From Microbacterium sp. LWO12-1.2 (GTDB lineage: Bacteria; Actinomycetota; Actinomycetes; Actinomycetales; Microbacteriaceae): DNA of 64,000 nucleotides. Positions 17,582 through 25,237 of this stretch are shown one piece after another. The position numbers and the translations under genes are program-made. The notes below the pieces were generated by a model. The model was not told the DNA's origin. It ran no database searches and worked only from the letters and a program-made list of their open reading frames with translations. The stretch covers positions 2,170,001-2,234,000 of the forward strand of contig NZ_JBEGII010000001.1 of NCBI RefSeq assembly GCF_040675875.1, given 5' to 3'. Each line of letters begins with the position of its first letter. Position 1 is the stretch's first letter.

Positions 17582-18557
17582 TCAGGGGCGGATGCCGAAG
17601 GATGCCAAGCGTGCCCCGAGACGTTCTGCGGAGACGATGTGTGACGATTCCCAGCGCACGATGCGCCAGCCGGTGACACCACGAATCGCGTCCTCCCTCC
17701 GCTTCTCCGCGAGGAGGATCTCGTCCATTGAACGCCCGCCGCGTCTCGTCGTCGAGGTACTTTCCGAGCCCGTCGAACTCGCCGAACACACGCGCTTTCG
17801 GAAACACGAAGTCCGTCCAGTAGTCCTCGCCGTCAGGGCCGACCACGTGAGTCTGCAGTCCGACACCCGTGAAGCCGAGACGGTGCAGTTGCAACCGACT
17901 CACGCTCTCTCCAGGCAGCTGGGCCCTGCCATCGGCGAAAGCGATCACTCGCCGAGCGCGACGGATGCCGCGAGTGGATATACCCGCAGCTCGTTCGAGC
18001 AGCCTGTCGCGCCACGCGGCCGCACGCGCTTCATCCTGATGTTGCTCGTGCACGGCGAAGCGACGCAGCGCCGCATCTGCGCTGGCGACTGCGGCCTCGG
18101 GCGTCATCCGCTGCGCGAGGTCGAGGACGGTGCGCTCCACCGAGGTACAGCGCAGGCCATTCACCTCGACCACGTCGTCGGGCGCGATACGCAATGCATG
18201 TCGGGCGGCGCCCGCTCGAGCTCGGCTATGACTGGTGTCTCCGACGAGCGTGTGCACCACGGCCGGCGCCGAACGATAGAGCGGCAGTCCGTGGATGACA
18301 GCCGCCGACTCGAAGCAGAAGGGTGGTGCCGCGTAGGACGAGTCGTGGTGCACGGCGACGACCGCCAGAAGATGCCGCCCCTCGTTCCAGAGCCCTTGCC
18401 AGGCTGCGGCGTCGACATACCAGCCGCGCCGGATCCGGATCAGCTCGCCGGACGCGACCGCGCCCATCACCTCGCGATCTGTCGATCCGGACTCGCGCAG
18501 CTGCGTCCACGAGCGGAGCATCCGCTTCGCATTCTCGATCGTGATGGCTCTCGGCAT
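17582..18557 (-). pseudogene. AbiEi-like/DUF559-type nuclease gene, frameshifted
   Basis: Translation from the ATG at 18557 gives MPRAITIENAKRMLRSWTQL, a winged-helix AbiEi-like N-terminus (MGAVASGELIRIRRGWYV). A C-terminal PD-(D/E)xK-like nuclease core follows (YWTDFVFPKARVFGEFDGLGKYLDDE). The frame then breaks near 17730. The missing end (GGRSMDEILLAEKRREDAIRGVTGWRIVRWESSHI), which relatives have in frame, continues in another frame to a stop at 17582. Loss of two bases or gain of one in a CG-rich run explains it. Read without the shift, the protein would run on to 17511. It may be a decayed gene or a sequencing error. The catalytic E-x-D-x-K-like part lies before the break. Confidence 0.75.
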
Positions 18558-18664
18558 CCGACCATCCTGACCACACCTGCCGGTAGCTCGCGCGGACAGA
18601 TGTGCGTCCGGTGGGCAACGGATCCGAAACGCGTGTCGTGCAGTAAGAGTGCGCACGCAGCCGC

Positions 18665-18752
18665 CTCGCCCAGACCCACCAGCCGCGCCGGAACCCATCG
18701 TGCGCGACGTCGCCGGCGATGGGCCCGGGCAGGCGTGATGGGTCTGGGCGAG
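18665..18752. repeat. Intergenic palindrome, family B copy 2 (nested)
   Basis: CTCGCCCAGACCCACC (18665-18680) is complementary, with one mismatch, to 18737-18752. Inside lies a second inverted pair, CCCATCG (18694-18700) and CGATGGG (18717-18723). It sits upstream of the frameshifted DUF559-type gene and shares the ATGGGTCT core with copy 1. It occupies most of the 297-base gap before the YqaJ-type gene. Confidence 0.7.
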
Positions 18753-18842
18753 ACGCGGATGCACTCGGCGACACAGCAAGCCGGAGCCGGGCGGGATGCG
18801 GGGAAGGCGGCGTGTGGGGGGAGCGAGGTCCGTGGGCGGAGT

Positions 18843-18854
18843 TAGGCTCGAGGA
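18843..18854 (+). promoter_or_regulatory. Probable leaderless promoter of the YqaJ-type gene
   Basis: TAGGCT at 18843-18848 is a plausible -10 box, six bases before the GTG start at 18855. No Shine-Dalgarno sequence is spaced normally, so initiation at the 5' end of the message is likely. Confidence 0.4.
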
Positions 18855-19550
18855 GTGAATCAGGACCTCGCCGCACGCATCGTCGCGGACTCCCGCGACC
18901 GGGTGGCGTGGCTGCGAGCACGGTCCCGAGGCATCACCGCGACCGACGTCGCCGGACTCACCAGTGAGCGTTCCATCGCACGCGCTGCCGATGCCAAGCT
19001 CGGCGGAGGCCCCCGGTTCGGCGGCAACGCCTACACCGACCACGGTCGGCGCCGCGAGCCCGAGATCGCCGCGTGGGTGGCCGCGACCCATGGCATCCTC
19101 CCCTCATCGGCGCTGTTCCGCGCCGAGGTCGAGCACCGTCACCTCGCCACTCCCGACGGCATCGCTGTCGATGCCGACGGCCGGGTCAAGCTCGCCGAGA
19201 TCAAGACGACGAACAAGGCGTTCCGCGGCATCCCTCGCACCTACCTTCGCCAGATCTGGTGGCAGCAGCACGTGCTCGGCGCCGAGCGCACCCTGTTCGT
19301 CTGGGAGGAGCACGTCGACTTCGCCCCGATCCACGACGAGCCCCGCTGCGTGTGGATCGACCGCGACGACAAGGAGATCGCGAAGCTGGTCGGCCTCGCG
19401 ACCGACCTCATCGACGAGCTCTACCGCCGCACCACCGGGCAGCAGCCGCCGTCCTCGCGGATCGCGGATGCCACAACTGCCGCGGCCGCGAGTCGGCGCG
19501 AGCACCTGCGCGAGCGCGACGCGTTCCGCGCCCTGGCTCTGGCCGACTGA
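18855..19550 (+). CDS. YqaJ-type viral recombinase family nuclease
   Basis: The 231-residue product resembles phage lambda-exonuclease-like YqaJ proteins. The N-terminal ARSRGITATDVAGL is the conserved opening (R-x-x-G-I-T-A-T-D). A PD-(D/E)xK core follows: E71-like GRRREPEIAAW, then LATPDGIAVDADGRVKLAEIKTTNKAF, holding the D and E-x-K catalytic residues, then the YLRQIWWQQHVLGAERTLFVWEEH helix. In phages such nucleases work with a recombinase in strand annealing. Here the gene is alone with host-like composition and no phage neighbours. A domesticated DNA-processing or defence role is possible but unproven. Confidence 0.8.
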   Translation: MNQDLAARIVADSRDRVAWLRARSRGITATDVAGLTSERSIARAADAKLGGGPRFGGNAYTDHGRRREPEIAAWVAATHGILPSSALFRAEVEHRHLATPDGIAVDADGRVKLAEIKTTNKAFRGIPRTYLRQIWWQQHVLGAERTLFVWEEHVDFAPIHDEPRCVWIDRDDKEIAKLVGLATDLIDELYRRTTGQQPPSSRIADATTAAAASRREHLRERDAFRALALAD

Positions 19551-19587
19551 CGCCGAGCGTCTGCGGGCGGGCACCCGCGATAAACCG

Positions 19588-20163
19588 CTACGCAGCGGCG
19601 AACGTGCATGTCGTCGCCCCACCCGCGAGAAGAGCGGCGTACGTCACGGTGATCTTCACCTTGGTCGGCGACCGCCACGTGACACCTCCGGCCGTGACCC
19701 ACGACGTGCCGAAGTAGATGACGTACTGCCCGCCGCCGAGCAGGAACCCCAAGCCACCCAGGAGCCCGTCGAGCACACCCTTGCTCACCGCGGTGGTGTA
19801 CACCCCCGCAGTCGCCGTCCCCGGCGCGACGATCGACCCTCCCGAGCCATCGGCCGCTGCGGTGAGGTACACGTTGAGCGCGGTCGTGGCCGGGTAGCCG
19901 GTCGGCGTGGTGGGCCAGCGCCACTTGATGGTCAACGCGGTTCCGCCGAGGAGCGTGCTCAGAGGGTTCGGACAGGTCAGCCCGCCCGGCAACGGCTCGA
20001 CCGCCGGCGGCAGCAGCGCCAAAGCGGTGACCGTCGCCCCGGCGTACTCGACATCGGTGAAGGCCGCCTCGGTGTCCTGTACGGGCGGTGCCACGACGAG
20101 GCCGAGCAACAGCGCCAACCCGGCAGCACCGGCGAGCATCCGACGCCCCGTACCCCGCGTCAT
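19588..20163 (-). CDS. Exported protein with SipW/TasA-type signal region
   Basis: The 191-residue protein starts with a signal-like segment (RMLAGAAGLALLLGLVVAPPVQ). DTEAAFTDVEYAGATVTAL follows, the A-x-(F/W)-T/N-D-x-E-Y pattern found just after the cleavage site of SipW-dependent exported proteins. The rest is a Thr/Gly/Val-rich beta-type domain (LTIKWRWPTTPTGYPATTALNVYLTAA). It is the last gene of a five-gene minus-strand cluster and overlaps the preceding gene by four bases (ATGA). It is probably a secreted or surface component; no enzymatic motif is visible. Confidence 0.65.
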   Translation of the reverse strand: MTRGTGRRMLAGAAGLALLLGLVVAPPVQDTEAAFTDVEYAGATVTALALLPPAVEPLPGGLTCPNPLSTLLGGTALTIKWRWPTTPTGYPATTALNVYLTAAADGSGGSIVAPGTATAGVYTTAVSKGVLDGLLGGLGFLLGGGQYVIYFGTSWVTAGGVTWRSPTKVKITVTYAALLAGGATTCTFAAA

Positions 20164-20807
20164 CGGGCATCCTCCTTCTCGCGCGGCGCGCGCCGGCGAC
20201 GGTCGAGGAGCAGCACGACACCGGTGGCCACGAGCAGCGCACCGGCACCGAACGCCAACGGCACGATGGGCGAGAGTCCGGTCGTCGCGAGCCCTCCCCC
20301 TGGTCCGACCACCGCCGACTCGCCCGCACCGTGCGCGTGCACGCGGATGTCGGTGGTGCCGCCCTCGTCGTGCGTGCTCAGGGTGATGGCGAGCCGGAGG
20401 TGCGCGACCTCGGTGTCGGCGATCTCGGCGAGCGCGATCTCGGCGCCGTCACGCGGGATGCTCCACGCCGTGCGCAGCGCGGTCGCGCCGCCGGGGCAGC
20501 CGGCGTTCTCCCACTCCCTCATGCAGAGTGTGGCGTCGAGGGTCAGCGGCGCGTCTCCGGCCGCGCTCACCGCGATGCGGACGGTGCCGGGGTCGGGGGC
20601 ATCCGCACTGATCGCGACGTCCCACTGCACCGGCTCGCCCGGCAGCAGGCGGGATGCCGCCTCCCAATCGGCGACCGACACGAGACGGAGCACCTCGCCC
20701 TGGATCACCTGCGTGGTGGGCGCAGCCCATGCTGCGGTCGGCGTGACGAGCCCACTCCCGACGGCGAGCGCGGAGAGCAAGGCGACGGGCCGACTTCTGA
20801 TCATCAT
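20160..20807 (-). CDS. Cell-wall-anchored surface protein with LATTG sorting signal
   Basis: The 215-residue protein has an N-terminal signal peptide (PVALLSALAVGSGLVTPTAAWA). The C-terminal sorting signal is clear: LATTG, then the hydrophobic SPIVPLAFGAGALLVATGVVLLL and a basic tail RRRRAPREKEDAR. LAxTG is the class E sortase recognition motif of actinobacteria, so the protein should be covalently linked to peptidoglycan. No sortase is encoded in this window. It sits between the SipW-type peptidase and the small exported protein with four-base overlaps, so it is translationally coupled to both. It may be the wall anchor of the secreted components. Confidence 0.75.
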   Translation of the reverse strand: MMIRSRPVALLSALAVGSGLVTPTAAWAAPTTQVIQGEVLRLVSVADWEAASRLLPGEPVQWDVAISADAPDPGTVRIAVSAAGDAPLTLDATLCMREWENAGCPGGATALRTAWSIPRDGAEIALAEIADTEVAHLRLAITLSTHDEGGTTDIRVHAHGAGESAVVGPGGGLATTGLSPIVPLAFGAGALLVATGVVLLLDRRRRAPREKEDAR

Positions 20808-21478
20808 GGGCTGTCGTCGCTTCTCCGGTGCCTCTCGGACCGCTCGGACCGTTCAGACCGTTCCGACCGTTCGGCCCGTTCAGCCCGTTCAGCCCGTTCA
20901 GCCCGTTCAGCACGGGGCCAGAACGCCCAGACGACCAGCGCCGTCGCCCCGAGGGTGAGCCCGCCGAGTACGTACGGGTTCCCCATCCCGACGATCACCG
21001 TCGCGATGCCGGGGATCGAGAACAGCACGATGCGCACCGACGTCACGGCGTACGGGAACGGATCGTCATCCGCGTTTGCATCTCCACGCATCGTGATGAT
21101 GCGCTCGTCGGCCGTCGCGCCGGACTCCACGGAGGTGACGCGGTGCGTGATCGGGAGCTCATCCACCCGGTCGACGGTCACGACGTCGCCGATCGCGATG
21201 TCGGCCGCCGGGACGCGCTGCACGACGGCGACCGAACCCGCGGGGATCGTGGGCGACATCGAGCCGGTGCGGAACATGATCAGGGTGATCTGCGCGGTGA
21301 AGGCGAGCACCACCAGCACGATGCAGACCACCCCTCCCACAGCCGCGAGCCAGAGCAGCACATCGGCGATGACCCGCCCCGGGCGACGACGCGGGACAGA
21401 CACAGGAGGCGCGTCGATGGGCGCGTCGGTCGAGGCGGACTGCTCCCGCAGACTCCGTCTCGTCGTCGGCATCGTCAT
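20804..21478 (-). CDS. sipW: SipW-type signal peptidase I
   Basis: I place the start at the ATG at 21478 (MTMPTTRRSLREQ), preceded by GAGGGG; an upstream extension is possible. The 224-residue protein has a membrane anchor (DVLLWLAAVGGVVCIVLVVLAF), the catalytic serine in RTGSMSPTIPAGSVAVVQR and His instead of Lys as partner (ELPITHRVTSV). That is the ER/SipW-type rather than the classical bacterial signal peptidase. A second hydrophobic segment precedes a repetitive C-terminal tail of nine Ala/Ser-Glu-Arg triplets. It should process the neighbouring exported proteins, as SipW does for TasA in Bacillus. Confidence 0.85.
   Translation of the reverse strand: MTMPTTRRSLREQSASTDAPIDAPPVSVPRRRPGRVIADVLLWLAAVGGVVCIVLVVLAFTAQITLIMFRTGSMSPTIPAGSVAVVQRVPAADIAIGDVVTVDRVDELPITHRVTSVESGATADERIITMRGDANADDDPFPYAVTSVRIVLFSIPGIATVIVGMGNPYVLGGLTLGATALVVWAFWPRAERAERAERAERAERSERSERSERSERHRRSDDSP
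20836..20916. repeat. 9-bp tandem repeat encoding an (A/S)ER tail
   Basis: Nine consecutive 9-base units (for example CAGCCCGTT, CGGACCGTT) lie in the 3' end of the signal peptidase gene. The unit length is a multiple of three, so copy-number change would preserve the frame. The encoded tail alternates charge (Glu, Arg) and follows the last membrane segment. Confidence 0.9.
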
Positions 21479-21515
21479 CTCGGTCCCCTCGTCCCGTTCG
21501 TCTGGAGCATCTCGC

Positions 21516-22142
21516 TCATGGGGCAGCCGCCGTACCGAGCACCTGCCACGTGAGCGTGGTGCTGGCACCCTGCACGGTGTTGTCAGCCGCTGCCTGGAGT
21601 GTCACCGCGATGCAGTAGTTCACGGTGGATCCGCCGTCGGCCGACACCGCCTGGGTTGCGGTGCCGTTCGTGGTGAGCGCGGAGACGTCGGGAACCACCG
21701 ATGTCCCCGCGGCATAGCTGGTGGAGTTGCAGGCGGTCGCCGCGGGGATCGTCCGCACCCCGTATCGCAGGTAGACGGCGAGTCCGGTGGTCGCCGGCGT
21801 CACCGCGTTCCACTGCAGGTTCCCCGCCACCGAGGGATTCGCTGTCTTGACGCTGAACAGCGCATACGTCGTCGCTCCTGGAACCATCAACGACGGGGCT
21901 GCGGCGAACGTCAGCGCCGCAGCCGCTCCCGTGGTCGCATGACTGGTGAAGGTCGTTCCGTCAGCCGCACCCACGATGTCGAAGCGCCCGGCGGTGAAGG
22001 TCGCGGATCCGTACTCCGAGTCGTTCCAGGCAGCGAGAGTCGCACTCGCGCCGATGCCGAGCACGAGTCCGCCAGCGAGGAGGGCCCGTATGCGGCGGGA
22101 GCGGTTGCGCTTCGCCTCCCGCACGTGTCGGCGGGTGTTCAT
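21516..22142 (-). CDS. SipW-dependent exported protein (TasA/camelysin-like)
   Basis: The product is 208 residues from the ATG at 22142. The N-terminus has a basic stretch and a hydrophobic core with the SipW-type context (RIRALLAGGLVLGIGASATLAAWNDSEYGSATFTAGRFDIVG). The AAWNDSEY motif immediately follows the predicted cleavage site. The mature part is a Thr/Ala/Val-rich beta-sandwich-like domain with two cysteines (ATACNSTSYAAG, TVNYCIAVTLQ) that could form a disulfide. It is related to the next gene. Homologues in Bacillus (TasA, CalY) form biofilm fibres; a fibre-forming role here is inference. Confidence 0.8.
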   Translation of the reverse strand: MNTRRHVREAKRNRSRRIRALLAGGLVLGIGASATLAAWNDSEYGSATFTAGRFDIVGAADGTTFTSHATTGAAAALTFAAAPSLMVPGATTYALFSVKTANPSVAGNLQWNAVTPATTGLAVYLRYGVRTIPAATACNSTSYAAGTSVVPDVSALTTNGTATQAVSADGGSTVNYCIAVTLQAAADNTVQGASTTLTWQVLGTAAAP

Positions 22143-22149
22143 GGTGGGC

Positions 22150-22779
22150 TCAGTTCGTCGAGGTCGCCGTGAACTTCCACGTCGCCGTCGTGGCGAGGCC
22201 TTGCTCCAGGTTCGCATCGGCGGTCACCGCGAAGCACAGCTGCACTGCAGCTCCTGCCGTCGACACGTCTGCTCCTTCGAGAAGCGCGACGGTCGTCGTG
22301 CCGGTCTGCACGTCGAGCGTGGCTCCCGTCGCGATCGGCGTGCCGGTCGCGGATGCGGCGTTGCACGTCGCGCCCGGTGCGAGCTGATAGATCGCGTACG
22401 AGAGGTGCTCGGAGTTCGAGCTGCCGGCCGCATCCGCGGTGGTCCCATCAGCGACGAGATCAGCGCCGGTGGTCGTCCCCGCAGCGAGACGCACCCAGAA
22501 GCCGGCATAGACGGAATCGCCCGGCGCCATGCTGTCGACCACACCGGTCGGAAGAGTGAAGGCGAGAGTGGCCGCGGTGTCGCCGTCATCCACGTTGTGG
22601 TCGCTGTAGTTCGCGTTGCCGGTGCTCGACCCCTCGAGGTTGAACGTGCCGGCGGTGAACGTGCCCGTTGCGAACTCGGAGTCGTTCCACGCGGCGAGCA
22701 CGGCAGCGACGCCGACTCCGAGAACGAGGCCGCCTGCGAGCACCGCGAGCACCTTGCGCTGATTCTGCTTTGTGACCAT
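22150..22779 (-). CDS. SipW-dependent exported protein (TasA/camelysin-like), first gene of cluster
   Basis: I chose the ATG at 22779, which has GAGGGGG nine bases upstream, over an in-frame TTG six bases further out. The 209-residue protein carries the same signal region as its neighbour (VLAVLAGGLVLGVGVAAVLAAWNDSEFATGTFTAGTFNLEG). Its C-terminal domain has two Cys (GATCNAASATG, AAVQLCFAVTAD). The two proteins are clearly paralogues that have diverged in sequence. Seven bases separate them. It opens a five-gene operon whose third gene is the dedicated peptidase. Confidence 0.8.
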   Translation of the reverse strand: MVTKQNQRKVLAVLAGGLVLGVGVAAVLAAWNDSEFATGTFTAGTFNLEGSSTGNANYSDHNVDDGDTAATLAFTLPTGVVDSMAPGDSVYAGFWVRLAAGTTTGADLVADGTTADAAGSSNSEHLSYAIYQLAPGATCNAASATGTPIATGATLDVQTGTTTVALLEGADVSTAGAAVQLCFAVTADANLEQGLATTATWKFTATSTN

Positions 22780-22958
22780 GGTCAATTCCCCCTCAGGAAT
22801 CCATCGACCGTGCGAAACGCCTGGGAATGGTCGCCCCTCAGAGACCTGCGTGTACAGCCGTACTCAATACTCGCGAGACAAATCCCAGACGACAAGGCGA
22901 TTCCGCGCAGGAAGAGCACTCATTGCGCGCAGGAGATCACAACCTCATCACAGAGATG

Positions 22959-23002
22959 GTTGACGAATATCAACCAGATACGTATGGTTGACGAAGTTCA
23001 AC
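22959..23002 (+). promoter_or_regulatory. Promoter with tandem MarR-type operators
   Basis: A -35 box TTGACG (22960-22965) and -10 box TATGGT (22983-22988) are spaced 17 bases apart. Two near-identical palindromes, GTTGACGAATATCAAC (22959-22974) and GTTGACGAAGTTCAAC (22987-23002), cover the -35 and the -10/start region, 28 bases centre to centre. Binding by the downstream MarR regulator would block RNA polymerase. Confidence 0.75.
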
Positions 23003-23062
23003 TATCTTCCGGGCGCCAGAGCTGTCGCCGCCACACCCTGCGACTCACATGAAAGGTCCCGT

Positions 23063-24772
23063 ATGACCACGGATTCCCCCGTCACGATGACGCATCGCCA
23101 GGTGCTCGAGGCCCTCACCGGGCTCCTGCTCGGCATGTTCGTCTCGATGATCGCCACGACGGTGGTCTCGACCTCGATGCCGGTCATCGTGCATGACCTG
23201 GGCGGCGACCAGGCCGCCTACACCTGGGTCATCACGGCCACCCTGCTCACCACGGCCATCTCGACGCCGATCTGGGGCAAGCTCGCCGACCTGTTCAACC
23301 GCAAGCTGCTGATCCAGCTCGCCATCGTCATCTTCGTCGGGGCCACGGCAGCTGCCGGCTTCGCGCAGGACACGAGCACCCTGATCGCGTTCCGCGCGGT
23401 CCAGGGCATCGGCGGCGGTGGCCTCGCGGCCCTCGGCCAGGTCATCATGGCCGACATCATCAGCCCGCGCGAGCGCGGGCGCTACATGGGCCTCTTCGGC
23501 GCCGTGATGGCCGTCGCCACTGTCGGCGGACCGCTGCTGGGCGGATGGATCACGGATGCTGCGAACTGGCGCTGGAACTTCTTCGTCGCGCTGCCGTTCG
23601 CGATCGCCGCGCTGATCATCCTGCAGAAGACCCTGCACATCAGCACCGAGCGCACCCGCAAGGCCTCGATCGACTACGCCGGGATCGTGCTGCTCTCGAC
23701 CGCCGTATCCCTGCTGCTCATCTGGATCACCAACGCCGGATCGACCTTCGACTGGTGGGGCATCGAGACCATCCTCATGGTCGGTGGCGCGATCGTCGCG
23801 ACGATCGTCTTCATCATCGTCGAGATCAAGGTGCGCGAGCCGCTCATCCCGCTCTCGCTGTTCCGCGGGCGCACCTTCACGCTCTCGGTCATCGCCTCGA
23901 TCTCCATCGGGGTGGCGATGTTCGGCACCTCGGTGTACCTGGCGCAGTACATGCAGCTGTCGCGCGGCGCCTCCCCGACCGAGGCAGGTCTGATGACGCT
24001 GCCGATGATGGCCGGGTTGCTGATCTCCTCGATGGTGGTCGGCCAGCTGGTGACCCGCTTCGGCAAGTGGAAGGGGTACCTAATCCTCGGCTCCGTGCTG
24101 CTGATCGCCGGTTCCGCGCTGCTGTCGACCCTGCACTACGACACCGACTTCGTGCTCGTCTCGCTGTACATGTTCCTCACCGGCGCCGGCGTCGGCATGA
24201 CGATGCAGAACCTGGTGCTCATCGTGCAGAACGTGGCGAGGCCGAGCGAGATGGGCGTCGCGAGCTCGGGAGTCACCTTCTTCCGCAGCCTCGGCGGCAC
24301 CATCGGCGTCTCGGCCATGGGCGCCGTGCTGGCGAACTCGCTCACGTCGCTGTTCGCGGACGGCAAGGAGCGCATCGGGGCGGCGATCGCCGAGCTCGGC
24401 GCCAAGGGAGCGGATGTCGCCGCGCAGCTCTCCAGCGGCACGATCCCCGAGGTCCGGCTGCTTCCTGAGCCCGTGCGGTCGATCATCGAGGACTTCTACG
24501 CCCAGGCGATCTCGCACGCGTTCCTGATCGGCATCCCGCTCGCGGTGATCAGTCTGGTCGCGATCCTGTTCCTGCCGAACCGTCCGCTCACGACCATGAC
24601 CACGAGCGAGCGGGCCCGGGCCGATGCGGCGAAGGCCGAATCCGGCACGAGCACTGGAGAGCCCGGCGGCACGGTCGACGAGGCGGCCGATATCGCGATC
24701 GCCGACGCCACTGCTCTCTCCGGGGCACCGACCGGAACGATCACGACGGCTCCGAGCGATGACCGCCGCTGA
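23063..24772 (+). CDS. MFS drug exporter, DHA2 (EmrB/QacA) family
   Basis: I chose the ATG at 23063, which has GAAAGG upstream; the frame is open further back by chance. The 569-residue protein has about 14 helices. Helix 1 begins at LLLGMFVSMIATTVVSTSMPVIVHDLGG, and the family motifs WVITATLLTTAISTPIWGKLADLFNRK (motif A) and GGGGLAALGQVIMADIISPRERGRYMG follow. An acidic, Ala/Thr-rich tail of about 45 residues ends the protein. It exports unknown toxic compounds by proton antiport. It overlaps the MarR gene by 14 bases, and tandem operators precede it. Confidence 0.92.
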   Translation: MTTDSPVTMTHRQVLEALTGLLLGMFVSMIATTVVSTSMPVIVHDLGGDQAAYTWVITATLLTTAISTPIWGKLADLFNRKLLIQLAIVIFVGATAAAGFAQDTSTLIAFRAVQGIGGGGLAALGQVIMADIISPRERGRYMGLFGAVMAVATVGGPLLGGWITDAANWRWNFFVALPFAIAALIILQKTLHISTERTRKASIDYAGIVLLSTAVSLLLIWITNAGSTFDWWGIETILMVGGAIVATIVFIIVEIKVREPLIPLSLFRGRTFTLSVIASISIGVAMFGTSVYLAQYMQLSRGASPTEAGLMTLPMMAGLLISSMVVGQLVTRFGKWKGYLILGSVLLIAGSALLSTLHYDTDFVLVSLYMFLTGAGVGMTMQNLVLIVQNVARPSEMGVASSGVTFFRSLGGTIGVSAMGAVLANSLTSLFADGKERIGAAIAELGAKGADVAAQLSSGTIPEVRLLPEPVRSIIEDFYAQAISHAFLIGIPLAVISLVAILFLPNRPLTTMTTSERARADAAKAESGTSTGEPGGTVDEAADIAIADATALSGAPTGTITTAPSDDRR

Positions 24773-25232
24773 GCACACCACCGACTCCCCCGAGGCGCGG
24801 GCCGCTGCGGTCCGCGCCCTCGAGGCGGAGTTCGGTGAGCTGATCACCCACTTCCGCAGGCTCATCATGGAGAACGCCAACCGCGTGAGCCCCGGCATGC
24901 TCCCCGGCGCCTACAAGGCACTCACCACGATCGCACGATGCGAGCAGGTGACGGCCTCAGCGCTGGCCGAGCGGATGCTGATGGACAAAGGACAGGTGAG
25001 CCGCACGGTCCGCGAGCTGGAAGAACTCGCGCTCATCGAGAGATCACCCGACCCGAGCGACGGCCGCTCGTCACTGCTGCGACTGACCCCGCTCGGCACC
25101 GACCGGCTCGCCGCGGCTCGCGCCCCCCAGGAGGGGATGCTGATGAGCACTCTCCACGACTGGAGCCTCACCGACATCGGCAACCTCACCCGCTTGCTGC
25201 ACGCTCTCGCGTCCGGCGTGACGCCCGAGTAG
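24759..25232 (+). CDS. MarR-family transcriptional regulator
   Basis: The 157-residue protein starts at the ATG at 24759 inside the end of the exporter gene, giving translational coupling. The winged helix is visible (ALTTIARCEQVTASALAERMLMDKGQVSRTVRELEELALIERSPDPSDGRSSLLRLTPLG), including the D-x-R-S/D wing. It should bind the GTTGA-N6-TCAAC operators upstream of the exporter and release them on binding a drug-like ligand. Confidence 0.92.
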   Translation: MTAAEHTTDSPEARAAAVRALEAEFGELITHFRRLIMENANRVSPGMLPGAYKALTTIARCEQVTASALAERMLMDKGQVSRTVRELEELALIERSPDPSDGRSSLLRLTPLGTDRLAAARAPQEGMLMSTLHDWSLTDIGNLTRLLHALASGVTPE

Positions 25233-25237
25233 CGGGG

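Noticed and set aside
18558..18854. Possible small gene in the gap before the YqaJ-type gene
   Set aside because: No frame has a credible start and ribosome-binding site; the sequence is mostly a nested palindrome.
20836..20916. Tandem 9-base repeats considered as a CRISPR or iteron array
   Set aside because: Units are contiguous, in frame and encode a plausible protein tail.
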